From an uncultured Clostridia bacterium (GTDB lineage: Bacteria > Bacillota > Clostridia > Christensenellales > Borkfalkiaceae): a stretch of 7,510 bases of DNA. Every line of letters starts with the position of its first letter. The first letter of the stretch is position 1. The notes beneath the pieces were generated by a model. The model had not been told where the DNA came from, searched no databases, and saw only the letters and a program-made list of their open reading frames with translations. Location: assembly GCA_947589585.1 (NCBI GenBank), contig CANQCA010000066.1:1-7510 (forward strand), given 5' to 3'. A program made the translations under genes and the position numbers. Positions 1 to 6,432 of this stretch are shown here, in pieces.

Positions 1-374
1 TCGATGACGACGCCCTTTTCCCGCTTCATCTCCTCCTCGGGGAAGTTCGCATGGAGGAAGAGGTCGGCAAGGAGCGCAAATGCCTCCGCCGCGTGGTCGG
101 TGGTCGCCTTGGCGTAGTAGCAAGTCATATCCTTGCCCGTGAAGGCGTTGACCTGCGCCCCGAGTGCATCGAATGCATCCGAGATCTCGAAAGCCGTCCT
201 TTGGGGCGTTCCCTTGAACTGCATGTGTTCGATGAAATGTGAGATGCCGTCCTCTTCGTCCGTCTCATAGGCGGCGCCCGTCCCGACGAGAATGCCCATC
301 GTGACCGAGAGGAGCCCTTCCATTTGCTTGACGATGACGCGAACGCCGTTTGAAAGTGTCTTTGATTGTACCAT
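1..374 (-). CDS. M16 family (insulinase-type) zinc metallopeptidase, N-terminal part, runs off left edge
   Basis: Translating leftward from the ATG at 374-372 gives 124 complete codons that remain open at base 1, so this is only the N-terminal quarter or so of a typical ~400-residue M16B peptidase. The inverted zinc motif HxxEH is H46-F-I-E49-H50, set in the usual context HFIEHMQFKGT. It is preceded by a VGTGAAYETDEEDGISH stretch typical of processing-protease-like M16 enzymes. The third zinc ligand, a Glu about 76 residues after H50, should lie just past the window edge; the last residues KGVVI lead into it. There is no signal peptide, so a cytosolic enzyme is likely. An AGGAAGG ribosome binding site with 6-base spacing supports this start. 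It begins 20 bases after the deacetylase stop, the same order as ylxY-mlpA in Bacillus. Family assignment is firm; the substrate is unknown. Confidence 0.93.
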   Translation of the reverse strand, partial: MVQSKTLSNGVRVIVKQMEGLLSVTMGILVGTGAAYETDEEDGISHFIEHMQFKGTPQRTAFEISDAFDALGAQVNAFTGKDMTCYYAKATTDHAAEAFALLADLFLHANFPEEEMKREKGVVI

Positions 375-380
375 AAAATG

Positions 381-387
381 CCTTCCT
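381..387 (-). promoter_or_regulatory. Ribosome binding site of the M16 peptidase gene
   Basis: On the minus strand this reads AGGAAGG, with 6 bases (CATTTT) before the ATG at 374. It lies in the 20-base gap between the deacetylase stop and the peptidase start. It fixes the start of a gene whose other end is outside the window. Confidence 0.75.
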
Positions 388-394
388 ATGTATG

Positions 395-1093
395 TCAGTT
401 GAGGTTTTCCCCCACTGTAATTGCCCGAAGATCGTGTTCTTCGAAATATGTGAGGATACGGGGAAGCGCCCGTACCGTGTGCGCCATGGGGTGCATGAGA
501 ATGAGATCCCCGCCCGATATGTCCTTCGTCGCCCTCTCGAAGCAGATATCCGCATCCTTATCCCGCCAATCGACGGTATCCTTGCTCCAGAGGATGGTCT
601 TGAGCCCCATGCTCTCCGCAGCCAGAACCGTTTCCTCCGAGTACGCGCCCGAGGGCGGCGCAAACAGGGTAACGGGTCTGTGGGTGACGAGGGAGAGGAA
701 CTCCACGCTCGCCCCGATCTCGCTCACGTTGTCGTCGAAGCTGAGCGTATCGTGCATGCGGTGGAAATAGCCGTGCGAGCCGATCTCATGCCCGCGGGCG
801 GCGATCTCCTTCACGCAGTCCACGTTGTCGTCCGCCCAACAGCCGCCGAGAAAGAAGGTCGCCGCGGCGTGGTGCTCGTCGAGAATATCGAGCATTTCGT
901 AAACTTCATCCGTCCCCCAATAGACGTTGATCATGAGCGAAACGCTGTCCTTGCTTCCCCCCTTCCGGATGACACGCTCCTCCAGGGTGGCGGCAGCGTG
1001 CGGCGCGGGAAGAAAACAGACCACTGCGACGATGACGATGATAAGGACGAGCGCCGCATTGGTGACGGCGGCGATGACAGCCGATTTTTTCAA
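395..1093 (-). CDS. Membrane-anchored polysaccharide deacetylase-like protein with altered catalytic motifs (YlxY/PdaB-like context)
   Basis: The 232-residue protein has one N-terminal hydrophobic segment (about residues 4-29) after a KK start, so it is a signal anchor or a signal peptide with a possible cleavage near A33-A35. The NodB-type deacetylase fold follows from about residue 50 to the end. Motif 1, normally TFDD or TFDxxWG, is MINVYWG here (N56 V57), so both aspartates are missing. Motif 2 keeps the metal histidines H107 and H111 in GHEIGSHGYFH. Motif 3, normally RPPYG, is APPSG, with A145 in place of the Arg. Motif 4 keeps D175-W176, and motif 5 keeps ILMHP with H201. The start is TTG at 1093-1091, supported by GAGGT with 6-base spacing. 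It sits between mutS2 and the M16 gene. Family relatives remove N-acetyl groups from peptidoglycan or spore-cortex glycans outside the membrane. Given the motif changes, activity here is uncertain: altered mechanism, other substrate, or a non-catalytic glycan binder. Confidence 0.88.
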   Translation of the reverse strand: MKKSAVIAAVTNAALVLIIVIVAVVCFLPAPHAAATLEERVIRKGGSKDSVSLMINVYWGTDEVYEMLDILDEHHAAATFFLGGCWADDNVDCVKEIAARGHEIGSHGYFHRMHDTLSFDDNVSEIGASVEFLSLVTHRPVTLFAPPSGAYSEETVLAAESMGLKTILWSKDTVDWRDKDADICFERATKDISGGDLILMHPMAHTVRALPRILTYFEEHDLRAITVGENLN

Positions 1094-1099
1094 CAGTTT

Positions 1100-1104
1100 A
1101 CCTC
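1100..1104 (-). promoter_or_regulatory. Ribosome binding site supporting the TTG start of the deacetylase gene
   Basis: The minus strand reads GAGGT, then 6 bases (AAACTG), then TTG-AAA-AAA. No ATG or GTG in this frame lies near the start of the hydrophobic segment, so this site decides the start. Its first base (1104) is also the last base of the hairpin just upstream. Confidence 0.65.
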
Positions 1105-1138
1105 AAACAATAAGAATTTATCACCATTCTATTGTTTG
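1104..1138 (-). promoter_or_regulatory. Imperfect 13-bp stem-loop / palindrome in the mutS2-deacetylase gap
   Basis: On the minus strand the arms are CAAACAATA (1138-1130) with TATTGTTTG (1112-1104), continued after a single bulged T (1113) by GAAT (1129-1126) with ATTC (1117-1114). The loop is the 8 bases GGTGATAA. It fills most of the only sizeable gap in the cluster (1094-1154) and is conspicuously AT-rich against its neighbours. The stem ends directly on the deacetylase ribosome binding site. No U-run follows on either strand, so it does not look like an intrinsic terminator. It could act in RNA by shielding the ribosome binding site or as an RNase or stability element, or in DNA as an operator. 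A weak promoter-like pair overlaps it (TTCACC at 1144-1139, 16 bases, GATAAA at 1122-1117; four of six matches each), so an internal promoter is possible but not shown. Confidence 0.5.
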
Positions 1139-1154
1139 GGTGAAATAAATATGC

Positions 1155-3497
1155 CTATTTTAAGGTCGCGACGGTGACGCCCGTCTCCCCTTCCCCGTAC
1201 TTTCCGAGGCGGAAGCTTTCGACATGCGGATGCTTTTTAAGAAGGGCATGCACGGCGGCGCGGAGCTTTCCCGTACCCATGCCGTGGACGATGCGCACCT
1301 CCTTCAGGTTGGCGAGGACGGCGCTATCCAAATATTTTTCCAGTTCGGACTCCATCTCCGAGGCCGTCATCCCGATGAGGTTGATCTCGGGGCGGACCTC
1401 GGCGCGGGCCGTGATATCCCGGTGGATACGCACCGTCTCCTCCTGCTTTTTTTGCGGGGCCGCGGCGAAGAGATCGTCCTTGGGAACTTTTACGCGGATG
1501 GAGCCCGCCTGCACCTCGGCTTTTTCCTTGCCGACGGAGAGGACCGTCCCCTCCGCCTGCATGCTGCCGACAAGCACCCGCATTCCCGTTTGAATGGCAT
1601 CGGAGGAGAGCTTTTCGGCGCGGATCGGAGCCTCTGTCTCGGACATGGTACCCCGCAGAAGCGTGTTCTTGAGCGTGCGCGCCTTAATGAGGTCGCTCTC
1701 GGAGAGCGTCTCTTTTTTGAAAATTTCCTCGATCTTTGAGAGAATTTCCTCAGCCTCGGCCGTACGTGCGGCGACGATCCTTCTCGCCTCCGCCTTGGAA
1801 GATAAGAGGAATTTTTCCCTTTCTTTTGCGAATTTTTGCTCCTCCGCTTCGAGCGATTTGAGGCGATTTTCCCAATCGCGGCGAAGATTTTCCGTCTCCT
1901 CCACGATCTTTTCCGCTCTGATCCGGCTCTCCTCGGCGGCGCGGAGGGTGCGCTCAAAGGTGCGTGCGCCCTCGGAAAGATACCCGCGCGCCTCTTCCAC
2001 GATCTCGGCGGGAAGCCCCAGCCGCGTACAGATGGCGAGGGCGTTGGAGGAGCCCGGCGTCCCCATTTTCAACTCATAGAGGGGGCGATAGTCGCTCGCA
2101 TCGAACGCCATGCTGCCGTTCTCGATCGCTTCCGTCTCATAGGCAAATTCCTTGAGGGCGGAGTAGTGCGTCGTCACAATGCCGCGGCAGCCCTTCCGCA
2201 TGAGGGCGGAAAGAACGGCGCGCGCCAAGGCCTGCCCCTCCTCGGGGTCGGTCCCGCCGCCGGGCTCGTCGATGAGGACGAAGGAATTTTCCCCCGCCTC
2301 CTTCAGAATTTCACGAAGAGAAACGATATGTGAAGAAAACGTCGAGAGGTTCTCCTCGATGGATTGGCTGTCGCCCACGTCGCAGAAGACGCGAAAGACG
2401 GGAAGGCGCGTTCCTTCCGCCGCAGGGACGAAGAGCCCGCACGCCGCCATGAGGCAGAAGAGCCCGCACATCTTGAGGGTGACCGTCTTCCCGCCCGTGT
2501 TCGCCCCCGAAAGAAGGAGAAAGCGGTATGTATCCCCCACCGAGACGGAGACGGGGACCGCCTTCTTCTGATCGAGAAGAGGGTGCCGCCCGCGGCGGAT
2601 ATCCAAAATGCCCTTCGCGTTCAGAAGGGGCTTTGTCGCTTTAAGGGTGTAGCCGTATTCGGCGCGGGCGAAGAAGGTATCCGCCTCGCTCACGAGGGCA
2701 AGAGACTTCTCAAGCGGCAAACGCATGCGCCCGATCCTGCCCGAGAGGTCTTTTAAGATGCGCTCTTCTTCCTCTTTCTCGTCGACGGTGAGGTCCTTAA
2801 GCTCGTTGTTCATTTCGAGCACTTCCTCGGGCTCGATGAAGACGGTCGCCCCGCTCTGCGACTTATCGTGCACGAAGCCGCGGACGGCGCGCTTATACTC
2901 CGCCTTGACGGGAATGACGAACCGATCGTCCCGCACGGTGACGAGACCGTCCTGCAAATATTTCTTCTCGTCGCCCGCAAGATAGAGCGCGAGGCGGGCA
3001 CGGATGCGTTCCTCGAGAAGACGGATCTCTCTGCGGATCGTGAAGAGCTTTTCGCTCGCATGGTCTGCAATGGTATCTTCGCTCAAAATTTTATCGCCGA
3101 TCTCCCGCTCGAGGCGGGCGTCGAACTCGAGCTGCTCCGCAAGACGGCAAAAGAGCACGATATGCTCATCGGCAAGCCGCGTGATGCCGTCGTAGAGCAC
3201 GCGGACGGAGCGCAGCATACGGGCGCAGGAGAGAAGCTCCCCGCAAGAAAGCGCCGCGCCTTTTTCGGCACGCTCCAACATATCCCCGCGTGGCGGGAAA
3301 TACTCCACCCTGCCCGCGCCGAGGGTAAAGAGAAGCCTCGTCGCCTCTTCGGTGAAATCGAGAAGGGTCCGCGCCTCAAGGAGATCTTCCGTCGGCTCAA
3401 GGGAGATAAGCGCCGCTTTGCTCTCTTCGAGGACGGCATACGCCGAAGCGGACGATAAAATTTTATCGAGTTCCAAAAGCTCCCTGCTACTTCTCAT
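1155..3497 (-). CDS. mutS2: Endonuclease MutS2 (MutS-family ATPase with KOW-like and Smr domains)
   Basis: The protein is 780 residues, close to the usual length for full MutS2. Residues 1-300 form the MutS core and clamp-like helices and lack the mismatch-reading domain. The ATPase follows: Walker A GANTGGKT (331-338), STFSSH (385-390), Walker B ending D410-E411 in LIDEPGGGTDPEEG, and the H-loop TTH with H444. The family usually reads DELGAGTDP at the Walker B. A charged coiled coil runs from about 512 to 600, a KOW-like beta segment from about 635 to 680, and the Smr domain from 703 to 780. The Smr domain has HGMGTG (738-743), but INLIG (705-709) stands where LDLRG is typical. Known roles in the family are suppressing recombination by acting on branched DNA and, in Bacillus, sensing and splitting collided ribosomes. 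The ATG overlaps the U32 stop as ATGA, with GAGGAG and 6-base spacing upstream. The stop is TAG. Confidence 0.97.
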   Translation of the reverse strand: MRSSRELLELDKILSSASAYAVLEESKAALISLEPTEDLLEARTLLDFTEEATRLLFTLGAGRVEYFPPRGDMLERAEKGAALSCGELLSCARMLRSVRVLYDGITRLADEHIVLFCRLAEQLEFDARLEREIGDKILSEDTIADHASEKLFTIRREIRLLEERIRARLALYLAGDEKKYLQDGLVTVRDDRFVIPVKAEYKRAVRGFVHDKSQSGATVFIEPEEVLEMNNELKDLTVDEKEEEERILKDLSGRIGRMRLPLEKSLALVSEADTFFARAEYGYTLKATKPLLNAKGILDIRRGRHPLLDQKKAVPVSVSVGDTYRFLLLSGANTGGKTVTLKMCGLFCLMAACGLFVPAAEGTRLPVFRVFCDVGDSQSIEENLSTFSSHIVSLREILKEAGENSFVLIDEPGGGTDPEEGQALARAVLSALMRKGCRGIVTTHYSALKEFAYETEAIENGSMAFDASDYRPLYELKMGTPGSSNALAICTRLGLPAEIVEEARGYLSEGARTFERTLRAAEESRIRAEKIVEETENLRRDWENRLKSLEAEEQKFAKEREKFLLSSKAEARRIVAARTAEAEEILSKIEEIFKKETLSESDLIKARTLKNTLLRGTMSETEAPIRAEKLSSDAIQTGMRVLVGSMQAEGTVLSVGKEKAEVQAGSIRVKVPKDDLFAAAPQKKQEETVRIHRDITARAEVRPEINLIGMTASEMESELEKYLDSAVLANLKEVRIVHGMGTGKLRAAVHALLKKHPHVESFRLGKYGEGETGVTVATLK

Positions 3498-5620
3498 AAA
3501 AGACTCCTCTCGGCGTGTCCCTTGGTCACATTCCCTGTGCGAAGGGGCAACGCACTGTTATCATAAAGGCGCGAAGCGTAGCCCTCCGTCTCGGCGAGCA
3601 CCGCGCAGTTGTAGAGCTCAAATCGGCATACCATGCCCGAGGTGCGATATCTGCGAAGCGGGAAAACGCGCCCCTCTTCGTCGGTGAGACGGTAGAATTT
3701 TTTCTTGTCGCAAGTCTTGCAAGTCGCCCCGAACGGACAAAAGCCGAGGTCCATGACTTTGATATCGCCGCCCGAGAGTGAGAACGCGCCCTCTGCGGAG
3801 AGCGCATTCTGCTCGCGCACGGTGAGTTCTTTGGAGAGGGCGAAATACTTTGCGTATTCGCGGATGCCCGCGACCGCATAGACGTTGGTGAGGTTGAATC
3901 CCGTCCCCGCAAACAGGGGGATATGATACTTCTTTGCGAGCGCGATGCCGAAGAAGCCGTCGGCGTACACGCCGTCGAAGAGATTGAGCTTTTCCGCGAT
4001 GCGCTCTTCGTCCTCGGAAGTGAAAAGCGGCGGGAGATATAAATACACTTCGCCCGCATGCTCGGGGCGGGAAAGTTTTCCGAAGTCGTCGGGTTTGTAG
4101 ATGAGGATATCCGCGTTTCCCTCCCCTATGACCGCGGACATGGTTCCCCGCTCGATCGTCAAGGAGACGTTTCTTGCGACGGGCGTAAAGGGCGCACGCG
4201 CGGGTGCAAGCACATCGGAAAGGGCGGCATAAAACCCTCTTCTAAAGGCATTCAAAGCCGATCTCGGCAAAAATACGCCGTCCGTTTCGACGATGGTATG
4301 TACTTCGATGGGAAGGCCGTCCGTCCTCTGAAAACAGGCGGTAAGATCCTCTGCCGAAAGGGGCGCACGCTGCGCGGCTTCGAGCGGGGTTTCTCCTTCA
4401 TAGATAAACCCCTCGCATGTCGCGCGCGGCTTCTCCCCCGTGAGAAATTGAAGGGTTACGTCTACCTTGCGGAGCTTGACGGGACGAAGCGCTTCCGCAT
4501 TGCTCTTGACGCAAGTCGTGAGGCGCACCTCGTCGCCCGCCATGAGTTTTTCGCCCGAGGAGAGGAAGAAGCCGCCCTCGCCCGCACTTTGCAGCGTAGC
4601 GCCGCCCACTTCCTTTTTATCGCGCAGAATTTTGAAACCGTCGCCCCGCTCCGCGCGGTAGCTTGTACGGCAAAAGGGCATACCATGTCTGAGAGAGACC
4701 CTTCCGATCTCCTCTCCGATGTGCCCCTGCACGTCGCGGGAGAGGAAATTTTTTTCTTGCCCGAAGGCAAGCCCTTCACTATAATCCCCACGGTTATACG
4801 CGCGCATAAGATGGGAATAAGCCTCTTTTGCAGGCTGCCCGTCGAGGATGGCGCGGTAGTACTTCACAGCCGCCGCCGTGTATTCATCGCGCCGCATCCG
4901 TCCCTCGATCTTGAGGGAAAATACCCCCGCGGAGAGAAGTTCCTCCACCCTGCCGCCGAGGGATAGATCGGCGGGTGAGAGGGCATAGGCGGGATGCTCG
5001 AAGCCCGCTCTGTCGATACAATATTTTTTGCGGCAGGGCTGTTTGCACCGCCCGCGATTGCCGCTGTTGTTGCCGATAAAGGAGGAGAGGTAGCACTGTC
5101 CCGAAAAGGATGCGCACAGCGCGCCCTGCACGAAGACCTCCGTCTCGACTACGCTTGCAATGCGCCTTATCTCGGACATGGGTGTCTCGCGCGCGATAAC
5201 GACGCGGGAAAAACCGAACTCTTTTGCAAGCCGCGCGCCCATCTCGTTGCAACAGCCCGCCTGCGTCGAAAGGTGCAAATTCATCGCGGGATAGCGGCGG
5301 TGAAGCTCCCGCCCGAGGAAAATATCTTGAAGTAAGATCGCGTCGGCGCCCGCATTCCACACTTCGAGCGCCGCATCGAAAAAGTCGCCGAGCTCTTCAT
5401 CTTTGATGAGGGTGTTGAGCGCGACGTAGACCTTCGCCCCGAGAATATGGGCAAAGCGCAAAACGCGGCCAAGCGCCGCCATATCGAAATTTTCCGCACC
5501 CGCCCGCGCCGAGAAGCGCGAAAGCCCCAGATAGACGGCGTCTGCGCCCGTTGAAAGTGCGTGGTACGCCGCTTGTTCTCCCCCTGCGGGGGCCAAAATT
5601 TCCGCCTTCCGTTCCATCAT
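3494..5620 (-). CDS. U32 family protein, long RlhA-like form (probable RNA hydroxylase, historically 'peptidase U32')
   Basis: From the ATG at 5620 the protein is 708 residues. It opens with EILAPAGG and GADAVYLGLSRFSARAG, the standard U32 N-terminus. Residues 161-179 (EVFVQGALCASFSGQCYLS) fit the U32 family signature, with C169 and C176, followed by RGRCKQPCRKKYC (C192, C196, C201) and SLKIEGRMRRDEY (235-247). A middle region (about 310-470) resembles the DUF3656 insert of RlhA. The C-terminus carries a second Cys cluster (C628, C634, C637, C665, C672). Studied members (RlhA, TrhP, UbiU/UbiV) are hydroxylation factors, several with a four-Cys iron-sulfur cluster; protease activity is doubtful. 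RNA hydroxylation is inferred here, and rRNA versus tRNA cannot be told. S220 (SPADLS) stands where I expect Cys in SPKDLC. The start overlaps the HAD stop as ATGA. GGAAG is 4 bases from this ATG and 7 from the next one (5617), so either Met may be used. Confidence 0.92.
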   Translation of the reverse strand: MMERKAEILAPAGGEQAAYHALSTGADAVYLGLSRFSARAGAENFDMAALGRVLRFAHILGAKVYVALNTLIKDEELGDFFDAALEVWNAGADAILLQDIFLGRELHRRYPAMNLHLSTQAGCCNEMGARLAKEFGFSRVVIARETPMSEIRRIASVVETEVFVQGALCASFSGQCYLSSFIGNNSGNRGRCKQPCRKKYCIDRAGFEHPAYALSPADLSLGGRVEELLSAGVFSLKIEGRMRRDEYTAAAVKYYRAILDGQPAKEAYSHLMRAYNRGDYSEGLAFGQEKNFLSRDVQGHIGEEIGRVSLRHGMPFCRTSYRAERGDGFKILRDKKEVGGATLQSAGEGGFFLSSGEKLMAGDEVRLTTCVKSNAEALRPVKLRKVDVTLQFLTGEKPRATCEGFIYEGETPLEAAQRAPLSAEDLTACFQRTDGLPIEVHTIVETDGVFLPRSALNAFRRGFYAALSDVLAPARAPFTPVARNVSLTIERGTMSAVIGEGNADILIYKPDDFGKLSRPEHAGEVYLYLPPLFTSEDEERIAEKLNLFDGVYADGFFGIALAKKYHIPLFAGTGFNLTNVYAVAGIREYAKYFALSKELTVREQNALSAEGAFSLSGGDIKVMDLGFCPFGATCKTCDKKKFYRLTDEEGRVFPLRRYRTSGMVCRFELYNCAVLAETEGYASRLYDNSALPLRTGNVTKGHAERSLL
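3504..3509 (-). promoter_or_regulatory. Ribosome binding site of mutS2, inside the end of the U32 gene
   Basis: The minus strand reads GAGGAG, then 6 bases (TCTTTT), then ATG at 3497. It lies within the last codons of the U32 gene. It supports the MRSSRELLEL start and allows mutS2 some independent initiation despite the stop/start overlap. Confidence 0.7.
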
Positions 5621-6432
5621 TTTTCTTCCATCGCGTAGTGCAAAATGGCGTGGGCGACGCCGTCCTCCTCGCAGGAAGGGACCACCGTTGCAATGCGGCG
5701 AAGCGTTTCCACCCCGCTTGCAACGGCAAATTTTCCGCCCGCCGCCTCGATCATGGGGATATCGTTCTCCTGATCCCCGATCGCCGCGATCTCCTCTCTC
5801 GGGATTTGATAGTAGTCGCTCAGGAACCCGATCGCCGCCGCCTTGGTCTGGCCCTTGGGCATGATCTCCACGAGCCACTCCGAGGAGAGCGTGACAAAGT
5901 ACTTTTCCCCGAATTTTTTGTCGAGCATGTGCTTGACTTTTTGCTGGTCCTCGGGCATGCACATAACGAGCGCTTTGGTCACCCTCATGTGTTTTGAGGC
6001 CACCATGTCCGAGAGAGGCATATCCGGAACGACGCCCGTGACGCGGCAGATCTTCTCGTAGGCATCGAGAAGGCCGTCCCGGCGGTTCGCATACAGCTCC
6101 TCGCCGACATAGATATGGATGTGCAAGTTCTGTGCTTCCAGAAAACGCACGACCTCGAGCGCATCTTCCTCGGAAAAGCTGTCGTCTTTCAAAAGTTTCC
6201 CTGTTGCGATATCGGCGATCTGCGCCCCTTGGAAGGCGACGACGAGCCCCTCTTCCAGCCCGAGCTCTTTAAGGCGCCCGCGGATGGAGGAGAGCATTCT
6301 CCCCGTGCAGACGGCGAAGATCCCGCCCGCCTTCCGATACTTTGCAATGGCGTCTATGTTCTTTTGTGAGATCGTGCCGTCGTCGCGGACGAGCGTCCCG
6401 TCAAAATCTGATACAAATAAGCGATATTTCAT
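5617..6432 (-). CDS. Cof-type HAD superfamily phosphatase (subfamily IIB)
   Basis: The 271-residue length is typical of Cof-type HAD hydrolases. Motif I is FVSDFDGTL, with nucleophile D9 and general acid/base D11. Motif II is T43 in VCTGR. Motif III lysine is K197 in PKGQTKAAA. Motif IV is GDQENDIPMI with D220 and D224. The C2-type cap lies between motifs II and III, roughly residues 80-190. Such enzymes dephosphorylate small phosphometabolites (sugar phosphates, flavin or pyridoxal phosphates) in the cytoplasm, often with broad specificity, so the substrate cannot be named from sequence. The ATG overlaps the uvrC stop as ATGA. A GAGGAA stands only two bases from the ATG, a tight spacing that suggests initiation relies on coupling to uvrC translation. 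The stop overlaps the U32 start in the same way. Confidence 0.94.
   Translation of the reverse strand: MKYRLFVSDFDGTLVRDDGTISQKNIDAIAKYRKAGGIFAVCTGRMLSSIRGRLKELGLEEGLVVAFQGAQIADIATGKLLKDDSFSEEDALEVVRFLEAQNLHIHIYVGEELYANRRDGLLDAYEKICRVTGVVPDMPLSDMVASKHMRVTKALVMCMPEDQQKVKHMLDKKFGEKYFVTLSSEWLVEIMPKGQTKAAAIGFLSDYYQIPREEIAAIGDQENDIPMIEAAGGKFAVASGVETLRRIATVVPSCEEDGVAHAILHYAMEEK

Noticed and set aside
1104..1138. Hairpin as an intrinsic terminator for mutS2
   Set aside because: The stem is AT-rich and followed by GAGGTAAACTG, with no T-run. On the + strand it is followed by GGTGAAATAAAT, also without a terminator tail.
392..1177. 261-codon open frame on the + strand opposite the deacetylase gene
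   Set aside because: The protein has no recognisable motifs, while the opposite strand encodes a clear deacetylase fold. Long antisense open frames are expected in GC-rich coding sequence.
2255..2285. MutS2 Walker B region DEPGGGTDP instead of the usual DELGAGTDP
   Set aside because: The catalytic D410-E411 pair and the following signature are kept. The Pro/Gly changes look like ordinary variation and give no clear functional prediction.
4058..4966. 302-codon open frame on the + strand opposite the U32 gene
   Set aside because: It is an antisense shadow of the U32 coding region, with no domain and no good ribosome binding site seen.
5580..5592. GC-rich inverted repeat ccccc-tgc-ggggg near the U32 start
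   Set aside because: It encodes the conserved APAGG motif, so codon choice explains it. The 3-base loop and 5-bp stem are too small to claim function.
5621..5962. 114-residue N-terminal extension of the U32 reading frame up to an upstream ATG
   Set aside because: The extra residues are a low-complexity Arg/Gly-rich shadow of the HAD gene. The real N-terminus EILAPAGG begins just after the ATG pair at 5620/5617, where the HAD stop overlaps.
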